Source: an uncultured SAR86 cluster bacterium (GTDB lineage Bacteria; Pseudomonadota; Gammaproteobacteria; Magnimaribacterales; AG-339-G14). Taken from it: a DNA stretch of 64,000 nt. Shown piece by piece: positions 48,599-58,420 of the stretch. How positions within the stretch are numbered: position 1 is the stretch's first letter; every line of letters begins with the position of its first letter. The stretch is from NCBI GenBank assembly GCA_902526045.1, contig CABZJI010000003.1, positions 1 through 64,000 of the forward strand. Reading direction: 5' to 3'. Both the position numbers and the translations under genes were made by a program. The notes below the pieces were generated by a model. That model did no database searches. It was given only the letters and a program-made list of their open reading frames with translations, and had not been told where the DNA came from.

Positions 48599-50859
48599 TG
48601 TTAGAAAAAAATCTAGAAAATTGTCTTAACAACGCTTTCAAAAAAGCACATAGCTCGAATCATGAATTTGTTACAACGGAGCATCTGTTGTTTTGTCTTT
48701 TAGATAACAATGAGGCATTGAAGCTATTGTCTGCTTGTAATGTTGATATCGAAAAACTGACACTAGATTTGGATAAATTTTTAAAGGATTCTATTCCAGA
48801 AAATTCAGACTCTAAGAAAGACGTCCAGGCTACTCTAAGTTTCCAAAGAGTTATTCAAAGAGCTGTTTTTCACGTACAAAGCACAAAAGGTGCTGAGGTT
48901 ACTGGTGCTAACATAATTGTGGCTCTATTTAGCGAAAAGGAATCTTATAGCGTTTACTTGCTAAAACAACAAGGGATGACAAGACTGGATGCCGTTTCTT
49001 ATCTTAGCCATGGGGAAGAAGAAGAGACCGAAGATTCAGAAATAGATTACCAAAATGAAGACGGTGAAGAATCAGAACAAAATGCATTAATCAAGTATGC
49101 AACAAATTTAAATCAAGAAGCATCAGAAGGAAATATAGATCCTTTAATTGGAAGATCTAATGAATTGGAAAGGATTACTCAAATTCTTTCAAGAAGAAGT
49201 AAAAATAATCCACTTTTGGTAGGTGAATCTGGAGTTGGAAAAACGGCAGTAGTTGAGGGTCTTGCAAAAAATATTGTTGAAGGAAATGTTCCAGATGTAT
49301 TGAAAAACCGACAAATTTTTTCTTTGGATATGGGGACTCTTCTCGCTGGAACAAAATACAGAGGAGATTTTGAGAAAAGGTTAAAGTCTATACTTAAAGA
49401 ATTAAAGAAAATTGATGGTTCTATTTTATTCATCGATGAAATACACACAGTGATTGGTGCTGGCGCAACTTCTGGAGGTGTAATGGATGCCTCAAATCTT
49501 TTAAAACCAACTCTTGGAAAAGGTAACTTCACTTTAGTGGGTTCTACGACTTATACCGAATATAGAAATATCTTTGAGAAGGATAGGGCTCTATCAAGAA
49601 GATTCCAGAAAGTAGATATTGAAGAACCTTCTCAAGAAGAAACCTTAAAAATTTTAGAAGGTTTGAAACAGAAATTTGAAGAGCATCATCAGCTTAAATA
49701 TTCAAAAGAAGCTTTAAAATCAGCAGTTGAGTTATCTTCAAAGCATATAAATGATAAATTCCTCCCAGATAAAGCTATTGATGTGGTTGATGAGGCAGGC
49801 GCAAGATTAAGACTTTTAAAAAATAGTAGAAGAAAAACTGTATCTGAATTAGATATCCAAAAAGTTATTTCATTAATGGCTAGAATTCCAGAAAAAAGTG
49901 TCTCAAAGGATGACAAGGTTTCATTAGGAAAACTCGAAGAAAATCTAAAAAGAGTTATTTTTGGTCAAGATGATGCTATAGAAAAATTAGTTAGCTCCAT
50001 AGTTATGTCAAGAGCTGGTTTAGGTAACGAAGAGAAACCAATTGGAAGTTTTCTGTTTGCAGGACCAACGGGTGTTGGTAAAACAGAATTATCAAGACAG
50101 TTATCTTTATCAATGGGAGTAGAACTAATTAGATTTGATATGTCTGAATATATGGAGAGACATACAGTTTCAAGACTCATTGGAGCTCCTCCTGGATATG
50201 TTGGATATGATCAAGGTGGCTTATTAACAGAAGCAGCAGTAAAAAATCCACATTCAGTAATTCTATTAGATGAAATTGAAAAAGCTCATCCAGAGGTTTT
50301 CAATGTTTTATTACAAGTTATGGATCACGGAACCTTAACTGATAATAATGGCAGAGTGGCAAGCTTTAAAAATGTTGTCTTAATTATGACAACTAACTCA
50401 GGGGCTCAAGAAATGGCCAGAAACTCTATGGGATTCCAAAAACAAGATAATTCATCAGATGGCGTTGAAGTGATTAAAAAAGCATTTTCTCCAGAATTTA
50501 GGAATAGATTAGATGCCATAGTTCAGTTTGACTCTTTACCTGAAGAAGTAATCCTAACCATAGTTGATAAATTCTTAACTGAAGTTCAAGCTCAACTTGA
50601 TGAGAAACAAGTAACTCTTGAGGTCGATGATGATGCAAGAGTATGGCTTTCTAGAAGGGGATATGATGAAAAGATGGGTGCCAGGCCCATGTACAGAATT
50701 ATTCAGGATAAAATCAAAAAACCATTAGCAGAAGAATTAATTTTTGGTGAACTTTCCAAGAATGGCGGAAGCGTTATTGTTTCAGTGGAAGAGGATGAAT
50801 TAAAAATTGATCTTAAGCCCAGCCCAAAAAAAGAAGAGAAGAGGAAAGCAAAGGTCTAG
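48598..50859 (+). CDS. clpA: ATP-dependent Clp protease ATP-binding subunit ClpA
   Basis: Two AAA+ modules (VGESGVGKTAVVEGLA; AGPTGVGKTELSRQL), ARPMYRIIQDKIKKPLAEELIFG; follows clpS. Confidence 0.96.
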   Translation: MLEKNLENCLNNAFKKAHSSNHEFVTTEHLLFCLLDNNEALKLLSACNVDIEKLTLDLDKFLKDSIPENSDSKKDVQATLSFQRVIQRAVFHVQSTKGAEVTGANIIVALFSEKESYSVYLLKQQGMTRLDAVSYLSHGEEEETEDSEIDYQNEDGEESEQNALIKYATNLNQEASEGNIDPLIGRSNELERITQILSRRSKNNPLLVGESGVGKTAVVEGLAKNIVEGNVPDVLKNRQIFSLDMGTLLAGTKYRGDFEKRLKSILKELKKIDGSILFIDEIHTVIGAGATSGGVMDASNLLKPTLGKGNFTLVGSTTYTEYRNIFEKDRALSRRFQKVDIEEPSQEETLKILEGLKQKFEEHHQLKYSKEALKSAVELSSKHINDKFLPDKAIDVVDEAGARLRLLKNSRRKTVSELDIQKVISLMARIPEKSVSKDDKVSLGKLEENLKRVIFGQDDAIEKLVSSIVMSRAGLGNEEKPIGSFLFAGPTGVGKTELSRQLSLSMGVELIRFDMSEYMERHTVSRLIGAPPGYVGYDQGGLLTEAAVKNPHSVILLDEIEKAHPEVFNVLLQVMDHGTLTDNNGRVASFKNVVLIMTTNSGAQEMARNSMGFQKQDNSSDGVEVIKKAFSPEFRNRLDAIVQFDSLPEEVILTIVDKFLTEVQAQLDEKQVTLEVDDDARVWLSRRGYDEKMGARPMYRIIQDKIKKPLAEELIFGELSKNGGSVIVSVEEDELKIDLKPSPKKEEKRKAKV

Positions 50860-51078
50860 TTACTTTCCTCTGTAAGTTATCCTGCCTTTAGATAAATCAT
50901 AAGGAGTCATTTCAACCTTAACCTTATCTCCGGTTAAGATCCTGATGTAGTTTTTTCTCATTTTTCCTGAAATGTGAGCCGTTATCACATGATCATTTTC
51001 AAGCTTCACTTTGAAAGTTGTGTTGGGCATGGTATCAATTACTTCGCCTTCCATTTCTATTAAATCTTCTTTTGCCAT
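50860..51078 (-). CDS. infA: Translation initiation factor IF-1
   Basis: [64 protein letters not shown]. Confidence 0.97.
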   Translation of the reverse strand: MAKEDLIEMEGEVIDTMPNTTFKVKLENDHVITAHISGKMRKNYIRILTGDKVKVEMTPYDLSKGRITYRGK

Positions 51079-51109
51079 AAAATATGTATATATATGAACA
51101 TTATGCCAG

Positions 51110-51217
51110 ATGAAAAAGGAAGATAAAAAGTTTCATCTTTGGACATTGCTATCCTTTCTGGGAGTGATCATTATCCTACTGGCAATAATTAGTTACTTTA
51201 TTGATCTAATTTACTGA
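51110..51217 (+). CDS. Putative 35-aa single-TM small protein, absent from supplied ORF track
   Basis: [35 protein letters not shown]; Lys-rich N-terminus plus hydrophobic helix; stop almost touches the next ATG. Confidence 0.5.
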   Translation: MKKEDKKFHLWTLLSFLGVIIILLAIISYFIDLIY

Positions 51218-51218
51218 A

Positions 51219-51473
51219 ATGAAAAACCTGAGCGAGTCAGATATTTCAAGAGTCATTGAAATGGCTTGGGAAGATAGAACTCCATTTGATGCTATCGAAG
51301 CTCAGTTTTCTCTGAAAGAGCAAGATGTTATAGAGATCATGAGGCGAGAATTAAAAACAAGCAGTTTTAAAATGTGGAGAAAAAGAGTAAATGGTAAAAA
51401 TACGAAGCATTTATTAAAACGTTCTTTTTCAGTCGGACGACATAGGGCTAAAGTCCAAGGAAAACCAAGATAA
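51219..51473 (+). CDS. TIGR03643 / DUF2805 family protein
   Basis: ISRVIEMAWEDRTPFDAIEAQFSLKEQDVIEIMRRELKTSSFKMWRKRVNGKNTKH. Confidence 0.88.
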   Translation: MKNLSESDISRVIEMAWEDRTPFDAIEAQFSLKEQDVIEIMRRELKTSSFKMWRKRVNGKNTKHLLKRSFSVGRHRAKVQGKPR

Positions 51474-51491
51474 TTAAAAATTTTATTTCAA

Positions 51492-52520
51492 ATGATTAAT
51501 ACAAATATCAAATTAATTGGAAATCCTGCATCACCATACACGAGAAAAATGATTGCCTATTTGAGATACAAGAGGATTCCGTATCAAGTGATATGGGGAG
51601 AAGCGTCGGATGTTCTAAAATCAATGAAAATCGATCCACCTAAACCAATCTTACTGCCGGTTTTTCTCCTACCCAGAGATGGAAAAATAACATCTGTTAC
51701 TGATTCAACACCTTTAATTGCAGAATTTGAAAATTCTTATCCGGAAAGGTCTGTTTACCCAAATGATCCACCTCTTAAATTCATTAATTACATTCTTGAA
51801 GATTTTGGCGATGAGTGGTGTACAAAATTTATGTTTCATTATCGATGGTATTTCAGTGAAGACGCAGATAATGCCGGGACAATTTTACCTGTCGGAATTA
51901 TGAATAATATTTCTGATGAAGAGCTAGCTTTCTTTAAAGATCACTTCACAAAAAGACAAGTAGAAAGATTGTGGGTTGTTGGATCCAACGACGAAACAGC
52001 ATCCTTTATTGATAAAAGTTATAAATCGGTACTAAAAATTTTAGAAAATCATTTAAAAATTCAACCTTTTTTATTGGGTTCAACACCTTCTTCTTGTGAT
52101 TTTGCAGTATATGGTCAGCTTACACAGTTAATAGGATTTGATCCAACTCCACGAAGAATTGCTCATGAAATTGCCCCAAGGGTAATTGGATGGGTGAATT
52201 CACTTGAAGATGGAAGTGGTTATGAAGATAAGGAAAATAATCTTAAACTGTCAGATCTTCCACAAACTATTCATGAATTATTTCAAGAAATGAGTTCTTC
52301 TTACATACCAACAATGGTTGCTAATAAACAAGCTATTGAACAAGGGAAGAATGAGTGGGAAATAGATTTAGATAATGGAAAGTGGAAACAGAAATCTTTC
52401 CCGTATCAAGCAAAATGTTTGGTTTGGATTAAAGAAGAATATGAGAAACTAGACATAAATGAAAAAGATGAAGTTTTATCTTTTTTAAAATTAAATAATT
52501 GCGAAACGTTGGTGGTTTGA
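51492..52520 (+). CDS. Glutathione S-transferase-like protein
   Basis: IKLIGNPASPYTRKMIAYLRYKRIPYQVI; TPSSCDFAVYGQLTQL. Confidence 0.8.
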   Translation: MINTNIKLIGNPASPYTRKMIAYLRYKRIPYQVIWGEASDVLKSMKIDPPKPILLPVFLLPRDGKITSVTDSTPLIAEFENSYPERSVYPNDPPLKFINYILEDFGDEWCTKFMFHYRWYFSEDADNAGTILPVGIMNNISDEELAFFKDHFTKRQVERLWVVGSNDETASFIDKSYKSVLKILENHLKIQPFLLGSTPSSCDFAVYGQLTQLIGFDPTPRRIAHEIAPRVIGWVNSLEDGSGYEDKENNLKLSDLPQTIHELFQEMSSSYIPTMVANKQAIEQGKNEWEIDLDNGKWKQKSFPYQAKCLVWIKEEYEKLDINEKDEVLSFLKLNNCETLVV

Positions 52521-52521
52521 A

Positions 52522-53445
52522 ATGAATAGAATTACTGAAATGCTGGGATGTAAATATCCAATAATACAAGCTCCTATGGGATGGATAGCGAGAAGCACGC
52601 TTGCATCAGCAGTTTCTAATGCAGGTGCTTTTGGCATTATAGAAACTTCTTCTGGAGAAGTAGATCAATGTAAAGATGAAATAAAAAAAATGGCTACACT
52701 CACAAATAGTCCTTTTGGAGTTAATTTACCAATTTTATTTTTATCCGATGAAAGCATGCTGGATGTTGTGATAGGTGAAAATGTAAAATTTGTTACTACT
52801 TCTGCAGGAGATCCAGCTAAATATATTCATAAATTAAAAGAAGCAGATATCAAAGTATTTCATGCGGTACCTAGTCTTGCTGGTGCTTTAAAAGCAGTAG
52901 ACGCAGGAGTCGATGGTTTGGTTATAGAAGGCACTGAAGGAGGAGGTTTTAAAAACCCAGAGGAGGTTGGTCTTCATGTATTAATTCAATCTATCAAGAA
53001 ACACACAGATCTTCCAATTGTAGCAGCTGGAGGAATTGTTGATGGGAGAGGTATGGCAGCTGCTTTTGCTGCAGGAGCTGAGGGAATTCAAATGGGAACA
53101 AGATTTGTATCATCTTTAGAAAGTCCAGTTCATGAAAATTACAAAAACGCCATTGTTGGTGGGAATGAACAAGGTACATATATCCTCAATAAAAAAGCTA
53201 AGCCTTGTATCAGAGCATTAAAAACTGACTTCACAGAAAAAATTTACGATGAAGGCTTAATGGACATGAGTGCCATGTCAGGAATTAAAAATCTTTATTT
53301 TGGAGGTGATATGAATGCCGCTCCTGCATTAGCAGGACAATCAATAGGATTAATAGACGAAATAAAACCAGTCGAAACAATCATTCATGAAACAATTTCT
53401 GAATTCAATGATATTTGTAATTCTATGGGTTCTATCAAGTTTTAG
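52522..53445 (+). CDS. Nitronate monooxygenase / 2-nitropropane dioxygenase-like flavoprotein
   Basis: YPIIQAPMGWIARSTLASAVSNAGAFGIIE, IEGTEGGG, VAAGGIVDGRGMAAAFAAGAEGIQMGTRFV. Confidence 0.9.
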   Translation: MNRITEMLGCKYPIIQAPMGWIARSTLASAVSNAGAFGIIETSSGEVDQCKDEIKKMATLTNSPFGVNLPILFLSDESMLDVVIGENVKFVTTSAGDPAKYIHKLKEADIKVFHAVPSLAGALKAVDAGVDGLVIEGTEGGGFKNPEEVGLHVLIQSIKKHTDLPIVAAGGIVDGRGMAAAFAAGAEGIQMGTRFVSSLESPVHENYKNAIVGGNEQGTYILNKKAKPCIRALKTDFTEKIYDEGLMDMSAMSGIKNLYFGGDMNAAPALAGQSIGLIDEIKPVETIIHETISEFNDICNSMGSIKF

Positions 53446-53448
53446 TAG

Positions 53449-54531
53449 ATGAAAATTTTAAGAACTCCGGAGAGCAGATTCAGCAACATAAAAGATTTTC
53501 CTTATACACCTAATTATACGGTGATAAAAACACATGATGACTCTGATCTGAGAATTCACCACATCGATGAAGGGCCAAAAGATGGTCCTATTCTTCTGGT
53601 TATGCATGGTCAGCCCGTCTGGAGTTACTTGTATTCAAGAATGATTCCATACCTGACTGATGCCGGGATAAGAGTGATCGCACCTGATTTACCAGGTTAC
53701 GGCAAATCTGATAAACCTGCAGCAAGAGAAGATTATTCATATCAACGACAAGTGGATTGGATGAATGATTGGTTAAAAACCAATGATTTTAATAATCTTA
53801 TTTTCTTTGGACAGGATTGGGGAGGGCTTATAGGATTAAGAGTCATTGCAGATCAGTCAGATAGATTTCTTAAAGTTGCAATGGGAAATACAGGCTTGCC
53901 TTATAACCCTAATGTTTCTGAAGAAGTTATAGATAAAATTAAGGCATTTAGAAAAAGTGACATAAAACTAAATCCAATATCGATGCAAAAAGAAATAAGA
54001 AAAATGGATGGCAAAAATATTTCTGATGATGATTCTCCTTCTCATCCTGCTCTAAGTTTTATGTACTGGCAAAAATTATGCTGGGATACCGAAGATCTTC
54101 CAATTGGTTTTATGATGTCGAGTATGATGGAAAAAAATTCACGTATTAAATTCTTCATTTATTTCATATTTCTAAGGTTAGGTTTAAGAAAACTTTTTCC
54201 CTTAAAAACAAACTTAGACATAGCATATGAAGCACCTTTTCCAAATCCTTCTTATAAAATGGGGCCTAGAGCCATGCCTAGCCATGTGCCTATGATTCCT
54301 GATCAATCATTGGAAGCTCAGAGGAAAGCAAGAGAGTTTTATAAAAATTGGAATAAACCTTTTTTAAGCGTCTTTGCAGGTGACGATCCTGTAACTAACG
54401 GTGCAGAAAAAGATGTCTTAAGAATGTGTCCCACTGCAAAAAGTTCGCCAAATATAGGAGGAGGGCATTTTTTTCAGTGGACAAGAGCAAAAAAACTATC
54501 AAATATTCTTATAGATTTTATAAAAGATTAA
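53449..54531 (+). CDS. Haloalkane dehalogenase-like alpha/beta hydrolase
   Basis: MHGQPVWSYLYSRMIPYL, IAPDLPGYGKSDKPA, FFGQDWGGLIGLRV, FAGDDPVTNG, GGGHFFQW. Confidence 0.82.
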   Translation: MKILRTPESRFSNIKDFPYTPNYTVIKTHDDSDLRIHHIDEGPKDGPILLVMHGQPVWSYLYSRMIPYLTDAGIRVIAPDLPGYGKSDKPAAREDYSYQRQVDWMNDWLKTNDFNNLIFFGQDWGGLIGLRVIADQSDRFLKVAMGNTGLPYNPNVSEEVIDKIKAFRKSDIKLNPISMQKEIRKMDGKNISDDDSPSHPALSFMYWQKLCWDTEDLPIGFMMSSMMEKNSRIKFFIYFIFLRLGLRKLFPLKTNLDIAYEAPFPNPSYKMGPRAMPSHVPMIPDQSLEAQRKAREFYKNWNKPFLSVFAGDDPVTNGAEKDVLRMCPTAKSSPNIGGGHFFQWTRAKKLSNILIDFIKD

Positions 54532-54999
54532 TTGTTTATGTTCTCTATGTTAGTTCCTAATGCTGCGGATAATAATTATCTTGGCTTTAGGTTTGTTATT
54601 TATTTTTTTATCCCTTTTTTATTATTAATGACCTGGAGATCTGTCATACATCTATTTTATACAGAATATGGCTTGCACAGTATTGCTAACATAAAAGTTA
54701 TAGAGGGTAGTCCTGATCCCATGCCAATAATCTATACATTTTTTTCATTGTGGGGACTACTTCAATTATTATTTTGTTTTTTTTCTTGGGTGATTCTATT
54801 TAAATATAGATCTCTTTTGCCCTTAATGATTATGGTTTTTTTAATTGAATGGTCATTTAGGTTGATAAATTCCTTTGATTCACCACTCAATCTGGCTGAA
54901 TATAAAATCGGTACCACACCAGGGGTTGAATTAGCCCCACTAGTTACAGTTTTTTTAATAATTTTATTTATAACATCTTTATTAAAAAGGAAGTCTTGA
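54532..54999 (+). CDS. Multi-pass membrane protein of unknown function
   Basis: Several hydrophobic helices; sits inside a tight same-strand gene run. Confidence 0.7.
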   Translation: MFMFSMLVPNAADNNYLGFRFVIYFFIPFLLLMTWRSVIHLFYTEYGLHSIANIKVIEGSPDPMPIIYTFFSLWGLLQLLFCFFSWVILFKYRSLLPLMIMVFLIEWSFRLINSFDSPLNLAEYKIGTTPGVELAPLVTVFLIILFITSLLKRKS

Positions 55000-55000
55000 T

Positions 55001-56062
55001 ATGAAAAAAATTATTATTTATTTTATATTGTTAGTTTTTGTAATTGCTGGAATGTTGTTTTTTTTAAGTAGAGTTCCAGCTGTTCAAGATGCTTTATTTC
55101 AGAGACTAGCTCAAACTTTAATAAGTACAGCGCCGAATATCTTTCCAGAGGAAGACTCGTTGTCTGCCTTAGTATGTGGTTCAAAGTCACCTTTGCCTCA
55201 TCCAACCAGAGCTGAGACATGTGTGATGATAAAAGCAGGAGACGAAACTTTTATCTTTGATGTAGGAAATAGGAGTATCGATAATTTAAGAAACTGGAGG
55301 ATTCCTTTAGATAAATTAAATGCTATTTTTATTTCTCACCTTCATTCAGATCATATCGCTGAGCTTCCAGAAATACATATGTGGAGCTGGGTAGGTACAG
55401 ATAGGCAGTCAAAACTAAAAGTATACGGCCCTGTAGGAGTAAATCAGGTACTCAGAGGCTTTACAGAAGCTTTTTCACTAGATTGGAAGTATCGAAATGA
55501 TCATCATGGAGATAAATTTGCTCCTTTAGAAACAGCTGGTTTTGATGGATTTGAAATTACTGACTTTACTACTCCCGTGTATCAGTCTAACGGTATAACA
55601 ATATCAGCTTTTCTAGTTGATCACAGTCCAATTGATCCATCTTTAGCCTATAAGATTGAATATAAAGGAAGATCTATTGTTTTAAGTGGAGATACTATTT
55701 ATTCAGAGGCTGTCTTAGAAAATTCTAGAAATATTGATGTCTTATTTCATGAAGCTTTTCATAAAGAAACTTTAGATATGATGTATAACGCTCTTCCTGA
55801 GAATTCCTCATCTAGGATTGGACTTGTAGATATACAAAATTACCATACCAATACTGTTGAAGTTGCGAATCTAGCGAAAGAAGCAAATGTTGGCCATCTT
55901 GTTTATTACCATTTAATACCTGCCCCAAGGACTAATTTAGTTGCAGATATTTTTACGAGAGGAATAGATGATATTCTTACAAATTGGACTTTATCTGACG
56001 ACGGAACAATGGTTATATTACCTGTAGATTCGAAAGAAATTATTATTACGTCAATTAACTAG
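55001..56062 (+). CDS. MBL-fold metallohydrolase with N-terminal TM/signal segment
   Basis: IFISHLHSDHIAELPEI (HxHxDH), VLSGDTIYSEAV, LVYYHLIP. Confidence 0.88.
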   Translation: MKKIIIYFILLVFVIAGMLFFLSRVPAVQDALFQRLAQTLISTAPNIFPEEDSLSALVCGSKSPLPHPTRAETCVMIKAGDETFIFDVGNRSIDNLRNWRIPLDKLNAIFISHLHSDHIAELPEIHMWSWVGTDRQSKLKVYGPVGVNQVLRGFTEAFSLDWKYRNDHHGDKFAPLETAGFDGFEITDFTTPVYQSNGITISAFLVDHSPIDPSLAYKIEYKGRSIVLSGDTIYSEAVLENSRNIDVLFHEAFHKETLDMMYNALPENSSSRIGLVDIQNYHTNTVEVANLAKEANVGHLVYYHLIPAPRTNLVADIFTRGIDDILTNWTLSDDGTMVILPVDSKEIIITSIN

Positions 56063-56069
56063 GAGAGTT

Positions 56070-57041
56070 ATGAAAACTAAAATTACTGAACTATTTGATA
56101 TTGAGCACCCAATTATTCAAGGTGGGATGCATTATGTTGGTTTTGCTGAGTTAGCTGCAGCAGTTTCGAATGCAGGGGGGTTGGGAATAATTACCGGACT
56201 TACCCAAGGTACTCCAGAAAAGTTAGCAAATGAAATAGCTAAATGTAAGGATATGACCGATAAACCTTTTGGTGTGAATTTAACTTTTCTACCTTCGTTA
56301 ACACCGCCAGACTACCCAGGCCTTATTAAAGTTATTATTGAAGGTGGAGTTAAAATAGTAGAAACAGCTGGAAGGAGTCCTGCTGAATATATGCCTGCCT
56401 TAAAAGATGCTGGAATTAAAGTTATTCATAAGTGCACATCGGTAAGACATTCTTTAAAGGCACAAAGTGTTGGATGTGATGCCATTTCAGTTGATGGATT
56501 TGAATGTGGAGGACATCCAGGTGAGGATGATATTCCTAATTTTATTTTGTTACCAAGAGCTGCTGATGAGTTAGAAATTCCTTTTGTAGCATCTGGAGGA
56601 ATGGCGGATGCCAGAAGCCTAGTTGCGGCAATGGCCTTAGGTGCAGAAGGCATGAATATGGGAACAAGGTTCATAGCAACTGAAGATGCTCCTGTTCATG
56701 AAAACGTTAAAAAAGCTATTGTGAATGCAACTGAGTTAGATACAAGATTGATTATGAGATCTCTTACAAATACCGAAAGGGTGCTAACAAATCCCGCAGT
56801 TGATAGATTGATGGAAAAAGAAAAAGCACTTGGAGAAAAGTTAACTTTCTCCGATATTGTTGATGAAGTTGCAGGAGTTTATCCCACAATCATGATGGAT
56901 GGTGATATGGATGCAGGAGCTTGGTCTTGTGGTATGGTTGCAGGCCTTGTTTATGATATCCCTAGCGTAAAAGAACTCATAGATAGAATAATGAGTGAAG
57001 CTGAAGAAATAATTCAATCCAAACTCAAACAAGCTGTCTAA
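56070..57041 (+). CDS. Nitronate monooxygenase-like flavoprotein (second paralogue)
   Basis: HPIIQGGMHYVGFAELAAAVSNAGGLGIITGLTQGTPE, DGFECGGHPGEDD, ASGGMADARSLVAAMALGAEGMNMGTRFI. Confidence 0.92.
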   Translation: MKTKITELFDIEHPIIQGGMHYVGFAELAAAVSNAGGLGIITGLTQGTPEKLANEIAKCKDMTDKPFGVNLTFLPSLTPPDYPGLIKVIIEGGVKIVETAGRSPAEYMPALKDAGIKVIHKCTSVRHSLKAQSVGCDAISVDGFECGGHPGEDDIPNFILLPRAADELEIPFVASGGMADARSLVAAMALGAEGMNMGTRFIATEDAPVHENVKKAIVNATELDTRLIMRSLTNTERVLTNPAVDRLMEKEKALGEKLTFSDIVDEVAGVYPTIMMDGDMDAGAWSCGMVAGLVYDIPSVKELIDRIMSEAEEIIQSKLKQAV

Positions 57042-57460
57042 TGAAGTTTGAAAATAAAGTAATGCCAAATGATGATCAGATGGCAGAATTTCTTGAGCCT
57101 GGAAATAATGAACCAATTTATATGGTTAATCTTCTCAAGTTCAAGGATAAGGCAGAATATCCAGATAAGAGAGAGACGGACTTATCAGGCAAAGAAGCTT
57201 ATGCAATATATTCAAAAGAGGTACAACATCATCTAGCCAAAGTAGGAGCTAAAGGTATTTTTGGAGCTGAAGTTAAGAGATTGATGCTCGGTGAAGTAGA
57301 AGAGCTTTGGGATTCTGTTGCGATAGCTAAATATCCAAATAGAAAAGCAATGTTAGATATGATTTCTGATCCAGATTATATAAAAAGCGCTCAACACAGA
57401 GTTGCTGGATTAGAAGGACAGCTAAACATTGAAACAGTTATTCCTTCAGAAATTGACTAA
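57041..57460 (+). CDS. DUF1330-like protein
   Basis: EPIYMVNLLKFKDKAEY, YSKEVQHHLAKVGAKGIFGAEVK, VAIAKYPNRKAMLDMISDPDYIKSAQHRVAGLE. Confidence 0.75.
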   Translation: MKFENKVMPNDDQMAEFLEPGNNEPIYMVNLLKFKDKAEYPDKRETDLSGKEAYAIYSKEVQHHLAKVGAKGIFGAEVKRLMLGEVEELWDSVAIAKYPNRKAMLDMISDPDYIKSAQHRVAGLEGQLNIETVIPSEID

Positions 57461-58418
57461 CCTCAAAAAAGCATCCCTATTCTCATTAGTAGTAATAATT
57501 CTATTCTCTTGTGGGGGTGGAGGTGATGGAGGTATTGAGCCACCATCTGATGGAGGAAATCCTATAAGTAATTCAGGCTCATCAAATTCTTCAAGTTGTA
57601 CTCCAAATACCATAACAACTCCGAATATTTCCTTTTCAAGATCTCTTGATCCTTTAACTCAACCACAATCAAGTAACCAATACCCTCCTTATGACAAAAT
57701 TATTGACTACGAAGGAATAATTTTTGCAGGAATGGATGATGTAAGTAATGATTTTGTGTACAAAGTTACTCAAACATACAGAGAGCTTCTGGGTGGAGAT
57801 AACGGTATGAAATCATCTTGGACTGCAGATCTTATTAATAAGATGGACGATAAGAGTGTTCTTCAGAGGATTATATACGGCGAATACGATGACTATTCTG
57901 GAGATCGAGCATTTGATGAAAGAAATTATCCAGGATTTGATAATACTCATGATAATAATCCGAACGTTGACGTAATAGGGGAGAGTAAACCTATTGATAA
58001 ATCTGGCCAAGTTAATGAAGTCATAGAACATATTCTTCATACAATTACTGTCCTTGGATTTAATTATATATTTCCAGAAAAGTATTCTTATACAAATGCA
58101 TGTTCAGATGTTTATTTAGCAATGCAAGAAGCTATTTCTAAAGGCTATTATGATGTTTCATCATATGATGACATTAAAAATGATTCCGAGATTTATGGAA
58201 GGATAATTGTTCAGGAATTTGCTTACTGGATGATTATTACTGGATGGGATATCAAGAAAGATCTTCTTCCAAATTCTGCACCTGAGTGGACAATTAATAG
58301 CGCAACAGAAATGCAATCTCTCTTACCTTTATCTCATGCATTGTATGAAGAAACGGTAAAGGATATATTAAAAAATCCTACTTCAGAATTTTTACTTAAT
58401 CTATTTCCAAGATCTTAA
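57429..58418 (+). CDS. Putative lipoprotein of unknown function (start may be TTG at 57456)
   Basis: SLFSLVVIILFSCGGGGDGG lipobox and Gly-rich tether. Confidence 0.7.
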   Translation: MKQLFLQKLTNLKKASLFSLVVIILFSCGGGGDGGIEPPSDGGNPISNSGSSNSSSCTPNTITTPNISFSRSLDPLTQPQSSNQYPPYDKIIDYEGIIFAGMDDVSNDFVYKVTQTYRELLGGDNGMKSSWTADLINKMDDKSVLQRIIYGEYDDYSGDRAFDERNYPGFDNTHDNNPNVDVIGESKPIDKSGQVNEVIEHILHTITVLGFNYIFPEKYSYTNACSDVYLAMQEAISKGYYDVSSYDDIKNDSEIYGRIIVQEFAYWMIITGWDIKKDLLPNSAPEWTINSATEMQSLLPLSHALYEETVKDILKNPTSEFLLNLFPRS

Positions 58419-58420
58419 AT

